This document shows positions 27,579 to 38,100 of a stretch of DNA of 64,000 nt, piece after piece. The notes under the pieces are model-generated. The model did no database searches and was not told where the DNA came from. It saw nothing but the letters and a program-made list of their open reading frames with translations. Origin of the DNA: an uncultured Tenacibaculum sp. (lineage in GTDB: Bacteria; Bacteroidota; Bacteroidia; Flavobacteriales; Flavobacteriaceae). The stretch spans positions 213,205 through 277,204 of the forward strand of contig CANMWK010000006.1 of the NCBI GenBank assembly GCA_947501615.1, in the 5' to 3' direction. Numbering within the stretch: position 1 is the first letter of the stretch; each line of letters starts with the position of its first letter. Both the position numbers and the translations under genes were made by a program.

Positions 27579-29249
27579 ATGTTAAAAAAGATTCTAAAAA
27601 TTACCGTTAGTTTATTAATAATTGGGATAGTTATTATTTTAGGTTTCTTCTGGCGTGACGCTAACTTATCTAAATATAACAATCCTATTTCAGAAGAAAA
27701 AATCCCTATTTTTGAGAAAGTTGCGTTGGATTTTCATCATCAATACAATAATGAAAAGTCCTTACCTATAGCTCCTTCAGCTTTAATAGATATTGATAAT
27801 GATAATATTGATGAAGTTTTTTTTGGAGGTGGTATGGGACAGAATGATGCCATTTATGCTTTTAAAAACAATACATTTATTCAAATTTCAGATGAAGTGA
27901 ATCTTCCTAAAAAGAAAGAGACTATTACAACAATTGGTGTTGTTTCAGCTGATTTTGACAATAACGGTTTTACGGACTTAATTGTAGCTAGAGAAGATGG
28001 ATTAACAATTTATTATAATTCGAATGGTAAATTCTCTCCTAAAAAAATAGATACACCTGTGAATGGAAAATCCACCCCAGCTGGAATTACTGTCGGAGAT
28101 ATTGATAAAGATGGAGATTTAGATATTTTTTTAGCCACTTACATTAAGAAAGAATTAATGGAAGGGCAAACAATTTTTGAAGATTACAATTATGGATCTA
28201 CAAGTGAATTACTTTTAAATACGGGGAATGAAAATTATATCAGTATTACTAAAAAAGCAGGCTTGAATTATGTACATAACACATTTCAAGGGATATTTGT
28301 TGATATAGATAACGATAGCTGGTTAGATTTAGTTGTTGCTCATGATACAGGAGAAGTAAGAACTTATAAAAACAATGGTAATTTAACCTATACATTAAAA
28401 ACAAACCCTTTGACCAAAAAGTTTGCTTATCCTATGGGTATCGCAGTTGGCGATTATAATAATGATGGAAATGTAGATTTTATGTTTTCAAATACTGGAA
28501 GTACACTTCCTAAATTTGTTGCAAAAGGAGACATCAAAGACGCAAGTAAATTTAACGAAAAATGGATACTTTTTAGAAACGATGGAAACTTTAAATTTAC
28601 TGATGTAGCTGAAGAAGCTAAAGTTGCTAACTATGAGTTTTCTTGGGGTACTGTTTTTGCTGATTTGAATAACGATGGCCTTCAAGATTTGATTGTTGCT
28701 GAAAATTATGTAGATTTAGCACCAAATAAGTTATTTAGATTACCAAGTAGAGTTTTAATACAAAAAGAAGATCATACGTTTTCTGCAACTGAAAAACAGA
28801 GTAACTTGATCAATCCTCATTTTGCTATTACTGCATTAACTAGTGATTTTAATAATGATGGATATTTAGATTTTATATGGACAAATATCGACACCCCTTC
28901 TTTAGCTTATATTAATAAAGGAGGAGAAAATAATTATTTAAAAGTTAATATTGGAGAAAATTATGCTAGTCAAGGAGTAAAAGTAACTGTAAAATTAACA
29001 AATAAAACCCTTACAGATTATCTAGTAACTGGAGAAGGTTTGGCTTCTGATCAAACTTCAATTTTACATTTTGGTTTAGGTAAAACATCTAAGGTTTTGG
29101 AAATTTCGTTATGCCTGAGTAATGGCAAGGAAATTAAAATAGCGAATCCTAAAATAAATAGCACTTTAGACTTAAAAGAAAAAATCAAAATGTTAGAGAA
29201 AGAATATCAGGAAGAACAGTTACAATTAATTCTTGAAAGCGCTTCATAA
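27579..29249 (+). CDS. CRTAC1-like FG-GAP/VCBS repeat protein with ASPIC/UnbV domain
   Basis: A 556-residue exported beta-propeller. An N-terminal helix (residues 4-25) is followed by about seven repeats with calcium-loop motifs such as DIDNDNIDEVFF, DFDNNGFTDLIVA, DIDKDGDLDIFLA, DYNNDGNVDFMFS and DFNNDGYLDFIW. A C-terminal ASPIC/UnbV module follows (NYLKVNIGENYASQGVKVTV ... FGLGKTSKVLEISL). Such proteins bind calcium and are extracellular or surface located; their function is generally unknown. It sits one base behind the six-helix membrane protein. Confidence 0.88.
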   Translation: MLKKILKITVSLLIIGIVIILGFFWRDANLSKYNNPISEEKIPIFEKVALDFHHQYNNEKSLPIAPSALIDIDNDNIDEVFFGGGMGQNDAIYAFKNNTFIQISDEVNLPKKKETITTIGVVSADFDNNGFTDLIVAREDGLTIYYNSNGKFSPKKIDTPVNGKSTPAGITVGDIDKDGDLDIFLATYIKKELMEGQTIFEDYNYGSTSELLLNTGNENYISITKKAGLNYVHNTFQGIFVDIDNDSWLDLVVAHDTGEVRTYKNNGNLTYTLKTNPLTKKFAYPMGIAVGDYNNDGNVDFMFSNTGSTLPKFVAKGDIKDASKFNEKWILFRNDGNFKFTDVAEEAKVANYEFSWGTVFADLNNDGLQDLIVAENYVDLAPNKLFRLPSRVLIQKEDHTFSATEKQSNLINPHFAITALTSDFNNDGYLDFIWTNIDTPSLAYINKGGENNYLKVNIGENYASQGVKVTVKLTNKTLTDYLVTGEGLASDQTSILHFGLGKTSKVLEISLCLSNGKEIKIANPKINSTLDLKEKIKMLEKEYQEEQLQLILESAS

Positions 29250-29321
29250 ATGAAAAGGTAATACTTTTTTATATTATTTAAAGTTGTAATTTTCATATAT
29301 GTTTTAGTATCCGATTAACAA

Positions 29322-29714
29322 ATGTCGTTAATGAAAGGATTTAAAAGTATAATTTCTGTAACTATATATTTATTTTTTACGGTAGGAATTTTAGGCATGA
29401 GTAGAGTAGTTCTTCAAGAATTAAACACAGGAACTGCATGTCCTAAAGTTAAAGAGATACCTATATGCTATGTTATTATAGTATGTTTTATAGCTGCTTT
29501 AATTTCACATATTATTAATAAAAAGCCATACATCTATTTTGTTTGTATTGGCTTTTCACTTATTGTAGCTATTACTGCTACTGTACTACATATTAATGGT
29601 AATTTTATTTGCCCTAAAACTATTATTAAAGGAACTCCTAAATGCTATTATGCTGTAGCTCTATTATCTAGTTTACTTTTCTTAAAAATATTACATGCTA
29701 AGAACATTAAATAG
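29322..29714 (+). CDS. Small four-helix membrane protein with internal duplication
   Basis: A 130-residue hydrophobic protein with four predicted helices. The sequence looks duplicated: helix 1 is followed by ACPKVKEIPICYVII, and helix 3 by ICPKTIIKGTPKCYYAV. Each half thus has a loop of the form CPK-x(4 to 6)-P-x(0 to 1)-CY leading into a helix. The paired cysteines could form disulfides on one membrane face. I do not recognise the family. It lies 72 bases after the CRTAC1-like gene and converges on the giant operon. Confidence 0.7.
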   Translation: MSLMKGFKSIISVTIYLFFTVGILGMSRVVLQELNTGTACPKVKEIPICYVIIVCFIAALISHIINKKPYIYFVCIGFSLIVAITATVLHINGNFICPKTIIKGTPKCYYAVALLSSLLFLKILHAKNIK

Positions 29715-29758
29715 TTTTTTAGTTTTAGTTCGTTACTGAGCCAACAAGCACCTCAACT

Positions 29759-32188
29759 TTATTTATTAACTGGAGCATTTTCATGAAAGAATTTAGCATA
29801 TTTTAATGAAAAATAATTTTCAATTTCTTTAGCTGTTTTCTTATTTTTTAACATCGTAAACACGTTGTTCATATATTTTTCTTTAAAATTCTTTAATAAA
29901 CCTTTATCATTTAATACATCTTGGTAAGTTAAACCTGAAAGTTGTTCTTGCATCCATACATGTGCTTTATATTTTCGCTCTCTTGCTTTCAAATCCTTTT
30001 CATCACTTTCTAGCACAAAGTTTCCTTTTCTTTTCTCTACAGTAACTAAATTATACAACCTTAGATAATCTTCCTTTAATTTTTCATCTAATCCTTCTGC
30101 TTGCTGATACAAATTTTTCAAACTCTTTAATGCTATTTTATGATAAGCATCAGAAAAATCTTTATACTTGTATAAAAGGTCTAAGTAATTAATTGCTGCT
30201 CTTTTATAGTTTTTATTACTAGAGTTCTCTTTCTCTTTTAAGTTTAAAGACAACAATTCTAAATCATTCATTACCTGCTGTAAGCTTCTGACTGTTTTGA
30301 AATCTTCAAGATCAATTAAACTTGTAACTTCATTACTTATTTTAGAATGCGCTCCTTCAAACTCATGTTTTCGATATGAAAATTTAAAAACTCTTTCTTT
30401 TTTTATCCTTGGTGTTCTTGTGAATGAAACTTTTGGTTTTGTAACATCAAAAGCATAGCTATAGTTAAACGTTAAGGTAAGTTCACTAAGATCACTCTGA
30501 TTGGTAGTATTCCTAAATAATTGAATCGCATTTAAACTTATATTATGTTTTTTTGCTACTACTGTACCAGCACTAGCTCTGAAGTTTAATACGCCTGTTT
30601 CAATTTCTTTATTTACGCTATTATTGTAAGCTACACCAAATGTTGTATTCAATTTATTTTTAAAAAATAACTTGTTTGCATTTAAAGAACTCCCCCATGC
30701 ACTACTATCATCTCTACCAATATCGTTATAACTATAATTAAACGAAGAAGATACTGTTAAAGAATTTTGAGGAAAGCCAATGGTATAGACTGTATTTCCA
30801 TTATGAAAATTATTAGCTTGCCCTACTCTAATAATACCATTTTCTTCGTTGGCTGATGAGGCTAATGAATAATTTAAATTGACCGTTTGCGTCATATGTT
30901 TCTTCTTTGAAACCAACCAATTCAAATTCATATTAGCATTCTGAGATAATTGTCTATAATTTAATGCTTCTTGTTCTTCATCTGTAAGATCATTGTCATT
31001 AATATCATCAAATTGATTTAAATTCTGATTCGTAAATGAAGTAAAATTTGAATACATTCCTGTTAATGTAATTGCATCTGTCATTTGATATGTAGCATTT
31101 ACGCTACCTACTGTTCTCCCTAAAGATTGTGTTTTTTGATTGTTTAAATTATCTCTTTGGTATCCTAAATTAAAGGATACATTAATTTTATTATTTAGCA
31201 ATGATCGTACTAAATTTAATGTTATATTTTCAAAATCATTGTTAAAATAATAAGCTCCTAAAGTCTCATAATTCGGATCAATTCTTTCATAACCTACACC
31301 TACTTTCATTCCTCCTAAATTAACATCCAAACCGGCTTTTATTGCATTGTAAAATTCAGTTGATGTTCTATTATTAAATAGTAAGCCAGCTAAACTTGAA
31401 GTTGAAATAGCACTTTTATCTGCTCTTAAATCTTGGGTAATTGCTGTAGATGCGTATTCTGCCCTTATGGTATAACGTCTGGCAATTGTAGTTTCTCCAA
31501 GGACACTAATCACTAGATTTTCTTTAGGTTTTATATTTCTCTCTTCGGGTATTGGAGCTACAGAATTTATATTGTCTTTAGCATAAAAACCTATTAATCC
31601 GATTTTATATGTTGGTTTTTCCCAAGCTAGCTTGGCTCCATAACCAACTCTTTTAAATGCTGGAAGCGTTTGTGGATTACCATCATCTTCCGTTGCTTTT
31701 AATAACCTTCCATACATAGCACTAAATTTTAATGGCGTATTTGGTGTCAACTCAACACCACCTCCAGTAAATTGATGACCGCTTAATGTATATGGTGAGA
31801 AACTCATGTTAACATCTCCAATATGTGCTTGAATCCATTTATATCTAGGATGTAAACTCAATCTATTAAAATTAAAAGGCAATTGATAATCAAAGTTTTC
31901 TCCTTGGTTAGAATAACTATATGTAAAAGGTACATTAAATGATAACCAACTTACATTAATCGTTCCTTGCATAAAATAGGTAAATGGTGTGCGTGCATTT
32001 CGGGTATTAGAATTATAATAAATAGCATTTGCATTTATATTTCCGTTCACCTTTAATTTGGTTGATTTTGTAATCCCTTCAATGTCTAAGTTTTGGGCAT
32101 TGCCTAAAATTGCTATTAATAACAATAGTATTATAAATATATGTCTTTTACTTTCTTTCAATTCTTTTATTCTTCCTTCTTTAAACAA
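29759..32188 (-). CDS. Outer-membrane beta-barrel-type protein, last gene of giant operon
   Basis: An 809-residue protein with an N-terminal signal region (hydrophobic residues 15-31, ending GNAQ). About 600 residues of alternating amphipathic strands with many aromatic and Asn residues follow, typical of a Bacteroidota outer-membrane barrel (TYFMQGTINVSWLSFNVPF, TLNLVRSLLNNKINVSFNLGYQR). The last 170 residues are helical and charged, with repeated Tyr/Lys segments. It starts 4 bases after the giant gene, so it belongs to that operon. It could be the outer-membrane partner or exit route of the giant protein, but no sequence feature proves it. Start at MFKEG is accepted for lack of a better Met. 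Confidence 0.7.
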   Translation of the reverse strand: MFKEGRIKELKESKRHIFIILLLLIAILGNAQNLDIEGITKSTKLKVNGNINANAIYYNSNTRNARTPFTYFMQGTINVSWLSFNVPFTYSYSNQGENFDYQLPFNFNRLSLHPRYKWIQAHIGDVNMSFSPYTLSGHQFTGGGVELTPNTPLKFSAMYGRLLKATEDDGNPQTLPAFKRVGYGAKLAWEKPTYKIGLIGFYAKDNINSVAPIPEERNIKPKENLVISVLGETTIARRYTIRAEYASTAITQDLRADKSAISTSSLAGLLFNNRTSTEFYNAIKAGLDVNLGGMKVGVGYERIDPNYETLGAYYFNNDFENITLNLVRSLLNNKINVSFNLGYQRDNLNNQKTQSLGRTVGSVNATYQMTDAITLTGMYSNFTSFTNQNLNQFDDINDNDLTDEEQEALNYRQLSQNANMNLNWLVSKKKHMTQTVNLNYSLASSANEENGIIRVGQANNFHNGNTVYTIGFPQNSLTVSSSFNYSYNDIGRDDSSAWGSSLNANKLFFKNKLNTTFGVAYNNSVNKEIETGVLNFRASAGTVVAKKHNISLNAIQLFRNTTNQSDLSELTLTFNYSYAFDVTKPKVSFTRTPRIKKERVFKFSYRKHEFEGAHSKISNEVTSLIDLEDFKTVRSLQQVMNDLELLSLNLKEKENSSNKNYKRAAINYLDLLYKYKDFSDAYHKIALKSLKNLYQQAEGLDEKLKEDYLRLYNLVTVEKRKGNFVLESDEKDLKARERKYKAHVWMQEQLSGLTYQDVLNDKGLLKNFKEKYMNNVFTMLKNKKTAKEIENYFSLKYAKFFHENAPVNK

Positions 32189-32192
32189 TTAT

Positions 32193-35100
32193 TTATAGTT
32201 CTTCTAGAGTAATGTAAACGATCTTTTTAAGTGCTTTATTTATTTTTGGTTTGTAACCAACAACTTTAAATTTAGTTTTACTCTTAAATAATACTTCTTG
32301 ATCACCTTCAATTATCATATAAGAAGGTCCTCCAGCTGAGCTTTTCTCAATATCAACTCCATTTTTACCTCGTATGGTAAAAAAGACTCTTGTCTTGCCC
32401 CTTTTAATTTCTTTCTCTAAATAGAATTCTGCTGCACTTATATCTTTGCTTGAAAATGTAAATGCATCTTCTTTTATCTCTGTTTTATCATTATAAGCTT
32501 TTTTATACTTTTTTAATATTTCCTTTTCGAGTGTAGCTCCTCTATATGTAATTTCTGTATATTTAGGGTACCTATTTAGTGCTTTATTTAAAGTCTTTTC
32601 AAAAACAATAATTTCTTCTGTCAAATCACTCACCCCTCTTAGTGGCTCATTAATACTTGAAGAATAAGAAGTCATATAATGTACAATAGCCAATTCTTCC
32701 ACAGGAATATTAGGGTTAACTCTTATTGCACTGGCAGGAAGTTTAAGTACTGCATACCATGACACCATGAAATTATCATATTTAAATAGTTTTAAAAAGT
32801 CTAAATCAGTTCTATTTGGGCTTTTTCTTTCATTCATCAGTTTCCATCCGTTTATTAAGTCTGGATCCTTTGAAACTTCTTTTATTACTTCTTTAGAAGC
32901 TTTTTGGAAGTCTTTAATTAAATTTTCGGCCTCTTCTTTGGAAAAATCTAGTTCTTTTATTTTTTGATTTATTGCTTTTCCACTATTACCAAATACCTCT
33001 TGAATTAAATCTGAATTCTTCCCTCCTTGTTTAACTGGGGCTTTCAATTCATCGCTTAAGGTTATGTAAACAATAAAACCTTCACTGTCAGACGACTCAG
33101 TATAATCAGTAACATAATAACTTGTATTTCTTAGATGTACTACTTCCGCTTCAGTTAAATCAGGATCATGAAAAGTAGGTCCATACCCTGAGATATCCTC
33201 AATATCAACTCCTTTTTTACTATCAAAAGTAAAGAGAACTCGAAAGTTATCTTTTAACCTTGACCTTCCAACGAAAGACTCTGCTATTCCTTTTTCTTTA
33301 CTTGAAGATCCGAAAGATTTTTCAAGAACAAGTGTCTTATTTTCAAATGCTTTTTTATACTTATTAAGTGTAGCTTTACTAAAATGTGTTCCTCTATAAG
33401 AGTCTTTTGTATAGTTTGGTAGTTTAATTAAAGATTTTTCAAGAGTATTAGCATAAGCTTCAATAAACTTTTTTAAAGGAATTTCATCTATTTCTCTCAA
33501 TGCTTTATTTAACTCCCTAACTCTATGCATTGTATAACAATTAATCACCGTTAACTCGTAAATAGACATGTTAGGGAATTTTCTTTTCAACAGTTCGGCT
33601 TCATCCTCCATTCTAGTTTTGAGAGAATTCACTGGATATTCTTCTGTAAAAAACCTAAGAAAATCTATATTTTTTCTATTCGATTTATCTAGTATTAACT
33701 TCCAGCTTTCAATTAATACTGGATCTTTTCCTATTTGATCAATTACTTCTTTAGAAGCACCTCGAAAATCTTCTAAAAACTCTTCTCCATTATTAGGTAA
33801 TTCTAATTCATCAATTTTTTTTGCTATTGCTTGTGAGTAATCTCCAAAAAGTTTCGAAATATCTCCTAATTTCTTTCTTTCTTTTCCAAATGTTGCAATC
33901 ACTGTTTTGTTAGATTCTTTCACATCTAACACTTTTCCGTACTCGAATTTCTGCATCACTTTTCCCCCAGGAGTACCTAAAGCTGCTTTAACTTTATCTT
34001 TATAGGTTTCCATAAGCTCTTTGAACTTTATAAAGCTTACTGATGCTCCTCTTTGATAACTTTTTGGATTTTTCTCCCATGAAAACTGAACCTGATCTGG
34101 CTTATATTTTTCGAGAGATAAGCGGACAAATTCAGAACCTATACCCTGTTTTTCCAAATAAAACGGAAGGTACACTGTAAAGCTAACTGCTTTAATAGAT
34201 TGATTTTCATCAACATAATAAGACCTAACTTTTCCAAACTTTTCTCTAAGTCCATTAAGTTTGGTAACATGAAGTTCATCTCCTAAAACTTCAATTTTTT
34301 TCCAAATTCGTTTTTCAATTCCATAATCGCTTGTTAACCAATTTTTATACCCTCCTACTTTATCTAAAATTTTAGAAACATTATCGAGAGACTCAGTATC
34401 TAATCTTGCTAGTCTTTCTAAGCCAATATGATACATGGTAGCCCAAGATTCGATAAAATCTGGATTTTTAATAAATATATTAATAGTCTCTTTAGAAGTA
34501 CTTTCAAGATCTTTTAATAGCACTTCCGCTTCTTTTACGTCAAGAGCTTCTATTTTTCCTCTTACTTTTTTTGCTTTTTTACCAAAAACACGACTAATAT
34601 CATCAGGGCTTCCACTTAGTTTCCCTAGTTCAATTGGCCTTCCTTTTCCATGTTTAGTATTCGGCGGAATTTCACCTAAATCGCTTCGGGCTCCTTTATG
34701 GTATTCCCTAAACGGTTGTTTATGAACAACTGTTCCATCTGGATATAATTTTACTATACCCTCAGATGCATAAAAAGCTCTATCTGTAAGTCTAGATACT
34801 GCGATTGCTGCTTCATGGCTATTACATGATAGTAATCTTATTTTTTGATCTTTTGGTATCTTATCAAATAGTTTTGCTAATGTATATGCTGAAACAATTT
34901 TTGTTTGCCCTTCAATATGCATTAAAAACTCACCTTTATCATTTGAATGTACTATAACATCTATAACACCATCATTATTAGTTCCTAATTGATATCCTGA
35001 TAGATCTATATTTTTAGGAAACGCTCCTGCATTTGCTTCTAAAACTTCTTTTAGTAATTTTTCTACGTCGTTTGTAGTAGCATGGCTTGTAATATTAGGC

Positions 35101-38100
35101 AGTTTTTTTAACTCCTTTTTGGGTACTGGGTAGTATGTCCCAATTGTTCCATTTGGTTTTAATTTAAATCTAATTTCTATTTTACCATCTTTAGAAAACC
35201 CAAACAATAATTCTGGATTTGAAGTACCATCTTGTCTAATTAGAACTCCATGATTATTGGTAATTGCATGAACAACATTTTCTTTGATTGTTTCATCGCT
35301 CCAATCTCTAGGAAAGAAAGTAGATTCACCCCCAAGTCTATTTGTACCTTTACCTTTCAGATATCTAAAATAAATACTTGTTACTTTTACATATTCTTCA
35401 TCATGCACATATAAAATAGGTATACCTCTATACACGCCATTTTCATCTACTTTAATATTTTTAATAGCATAACTACCTCCATTTTTCTGTGTATATTCTT
35501 TTAATGCTCTTTCTGTATGAACCCCTTTAAATCCTTGTAAGTTATATTCTTTTCCATTGAATGTTCTTGTTATCTTTTTAAAACCTTCTTTATTATGAAT
35601 TACTGCAAGTGTATGTTTCGAAGTATGATCTACTTTTGTACTAACGTCATTTACGGGGATATGATTTGAATTTCCTAAACCATACTTAATAACAACCCTA
35701 TCTGGAGTATTTACTAATACATCTGGTACTCCATTAAACCCGTTTTTCTTATAAACTCTTCCTGATTGTGTTAAAAAAGCTGCATCTTGTTCAGTTACTC
35801 CTGGTTTAGCTAACTCTCTTTTAAAAGCAGTTAAAGTAGCAGGCTCTCCTCCATCATAACGAGATGATGCTATGTATTCGTCTTTTATTACTGTAGCATT
35901 AGGGTATTTAGTAATACTTTCTTTAATAAAAGTGGATGTAACACCTTGACTTTGTAGATAGTTAGGAACTGAAACATCAAATTCTAACATTTTTTCAACA
36001 TCCGAATATTCAACTCTAGCAACTCCGATTTCTTCTCCTCCAAAAAGTTTAATCATGCAATTTCTTGCCTTATTTTTCTGAAAATTAAACTCTGCTGATA
36101 GCTTTACCTCTGTCCATAATCGTTTGTTTTTACCTGCATCACTAGCTATCCATGTATTATAACCTCCTCCAACACTAACATGTTCTTCAACCTCTTCTAA
36201 TACTGATATATTTTTTCTTATAGCTTTCTTTTCTGAATTAACTAAATAAATATCATCAAGTACCGCCCATGCGTCTATTAATTCTAGCCTTTCCCCTATA
36301 ACTTTTACTGAATTTCCGTCTAATTCCTTAAAATCTTTTAAAAGTCTATCTAATTTTTTGTTTATTATTTCTAAATCTTTGATTTTATCAAAAACATTGT
36401 TAGATTTATTTCCAAATAACAATTTTAAATCTTTAGATATATCTTCAAATTTCCTTCCTAATTCTAAAGGTTTACCAGTACCAGGTTCTAAATTTGGTTT
36501 AATAAAATCTTCTTCTAAATCACTTCTAGCTCCTCTTTGATATTTTTTAAAAGGCGTATCATGAACTACTGTTCCATCGGGATATAACTTTACAACCCCA
36601 TCACTAGCATAAAATGATCTACTAGTAACTTTAGAAAACTCTATTGCTGCCTTATCTGTATTACATGACAAAAGACGTATCTTTTTATCAATAGGTATTT
36701 TATCTATAATTTTTGCTAAGTCTTTTGTAGAAACTATTTTCTCTGTCCCTTCTACTCTTATAACAAATTCTCCTTTTGAATTTGAATGAATTATAACATC
36801 TATAAACTCATCTCCTGTATTAAAATTATACCCTGTAAAATCTAAATTCTCAGGAAATGCGCTTATGTTCTTTTTAAATACATTTTTTTCTATACCCCAA
36901 GCATCTATTAAATTTGGATCTTCAGAAAATCTTTTTAATTCTTTAAGATTATCTTTAAATTCATTTTCAAAAACTTTTTTCAATTCATCTGTAGGTACAA
37001 TTTCTTTCAATGACGCTAATAAACCTTCCTTAGAATCTGCTAAATCAGGAAATTCTTTTTTCATAAAATCATTTACATCTTCAAGAATTTCATTCCGTTT
37101 CCACTTTTTCATATTGGGTATTTCTGGCATCCAAGCACCTTTATAATATCCCGTTCTTTTCCCTATATGTAAAGCGTAATAAACATTTTCGAGTAAGGCT
37201 ATACCCATTCCTTTTTCAACAGACTCTTCTAATTTTTTATATGTTGTAAATAACACTGGAGCATGATCTTCGCCTATTTGTTTTATAGCCTCTACTCTAT
37301 GCATACCATCCATTATAATATTTTTACCATCAGGTAGTTGTATTACTCGGATTGGATTTATCAAACCTCCTGGCTCAACCACTTTAAACCCATCTTCTTT
37401 AATGGTTCTAATCAATTTTTCAATAATATCATCTGGCTGCGAATTCCTTGAAGGAGGATGAATTGGATCCAATGTTGATATCTTAACATCAACAAAATCT
37501 TCTGGATATGGTTTTCCTTCTGGTACTATTCGAATGTGCTTGTATTTTTTGGCTTTATTACCTCCCAATTGTACAAAATCATCCGCATGCATTGCTTTTG
37601 GTACTTCTGGTGCTTTTGCTGAAGTTTCACTTACAATGCCATCTTTATTCTTTTTAAAATCTTTCCATTCATGTAATGGACTATTTCCTTCTCTTGGAAT
37701 CGTAGTTACTCCTCCATCTACATGAACACGAACAATATCATCTGTAGCTCTTACCGTATATCCTTCTGGTAATAATCTAGCAAAGTCTTTGGCTAATTCT
37801 ATATTAGCACAGGTTAATAATCTAAAATTGGTTACACCTTTATAGGCTTTTTCATTTTTTATATAATCCACTAAATTCGATGCCGTTAATTCTTGTACAC
37901 CATCTGGTAGATCTAAAATAAATTTGTCTGCTTCTCCATGAATTACAATATCTATAAAGCCATCGTTGTTTTTATTATTCAACTCAACTAGTGATTTTAT
38001 AATCTCATCTTTAGATACTAAGTTGGCATCTACAACAGACTTTGATGTAATATTTAGTTTTTCTAATCCGAGTTTATCTACTTTCGCAATTGCCTCTCTT

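Noticed and set aside
34435..34725. Plus-strand open frames opposite the giant gene, and the similar ones at 36358-38256
   Set aside because: They are antisense shadows of conserved minus-strand modules with Ser/Phe/Leu-rich translations and no promoter or ribosome site.
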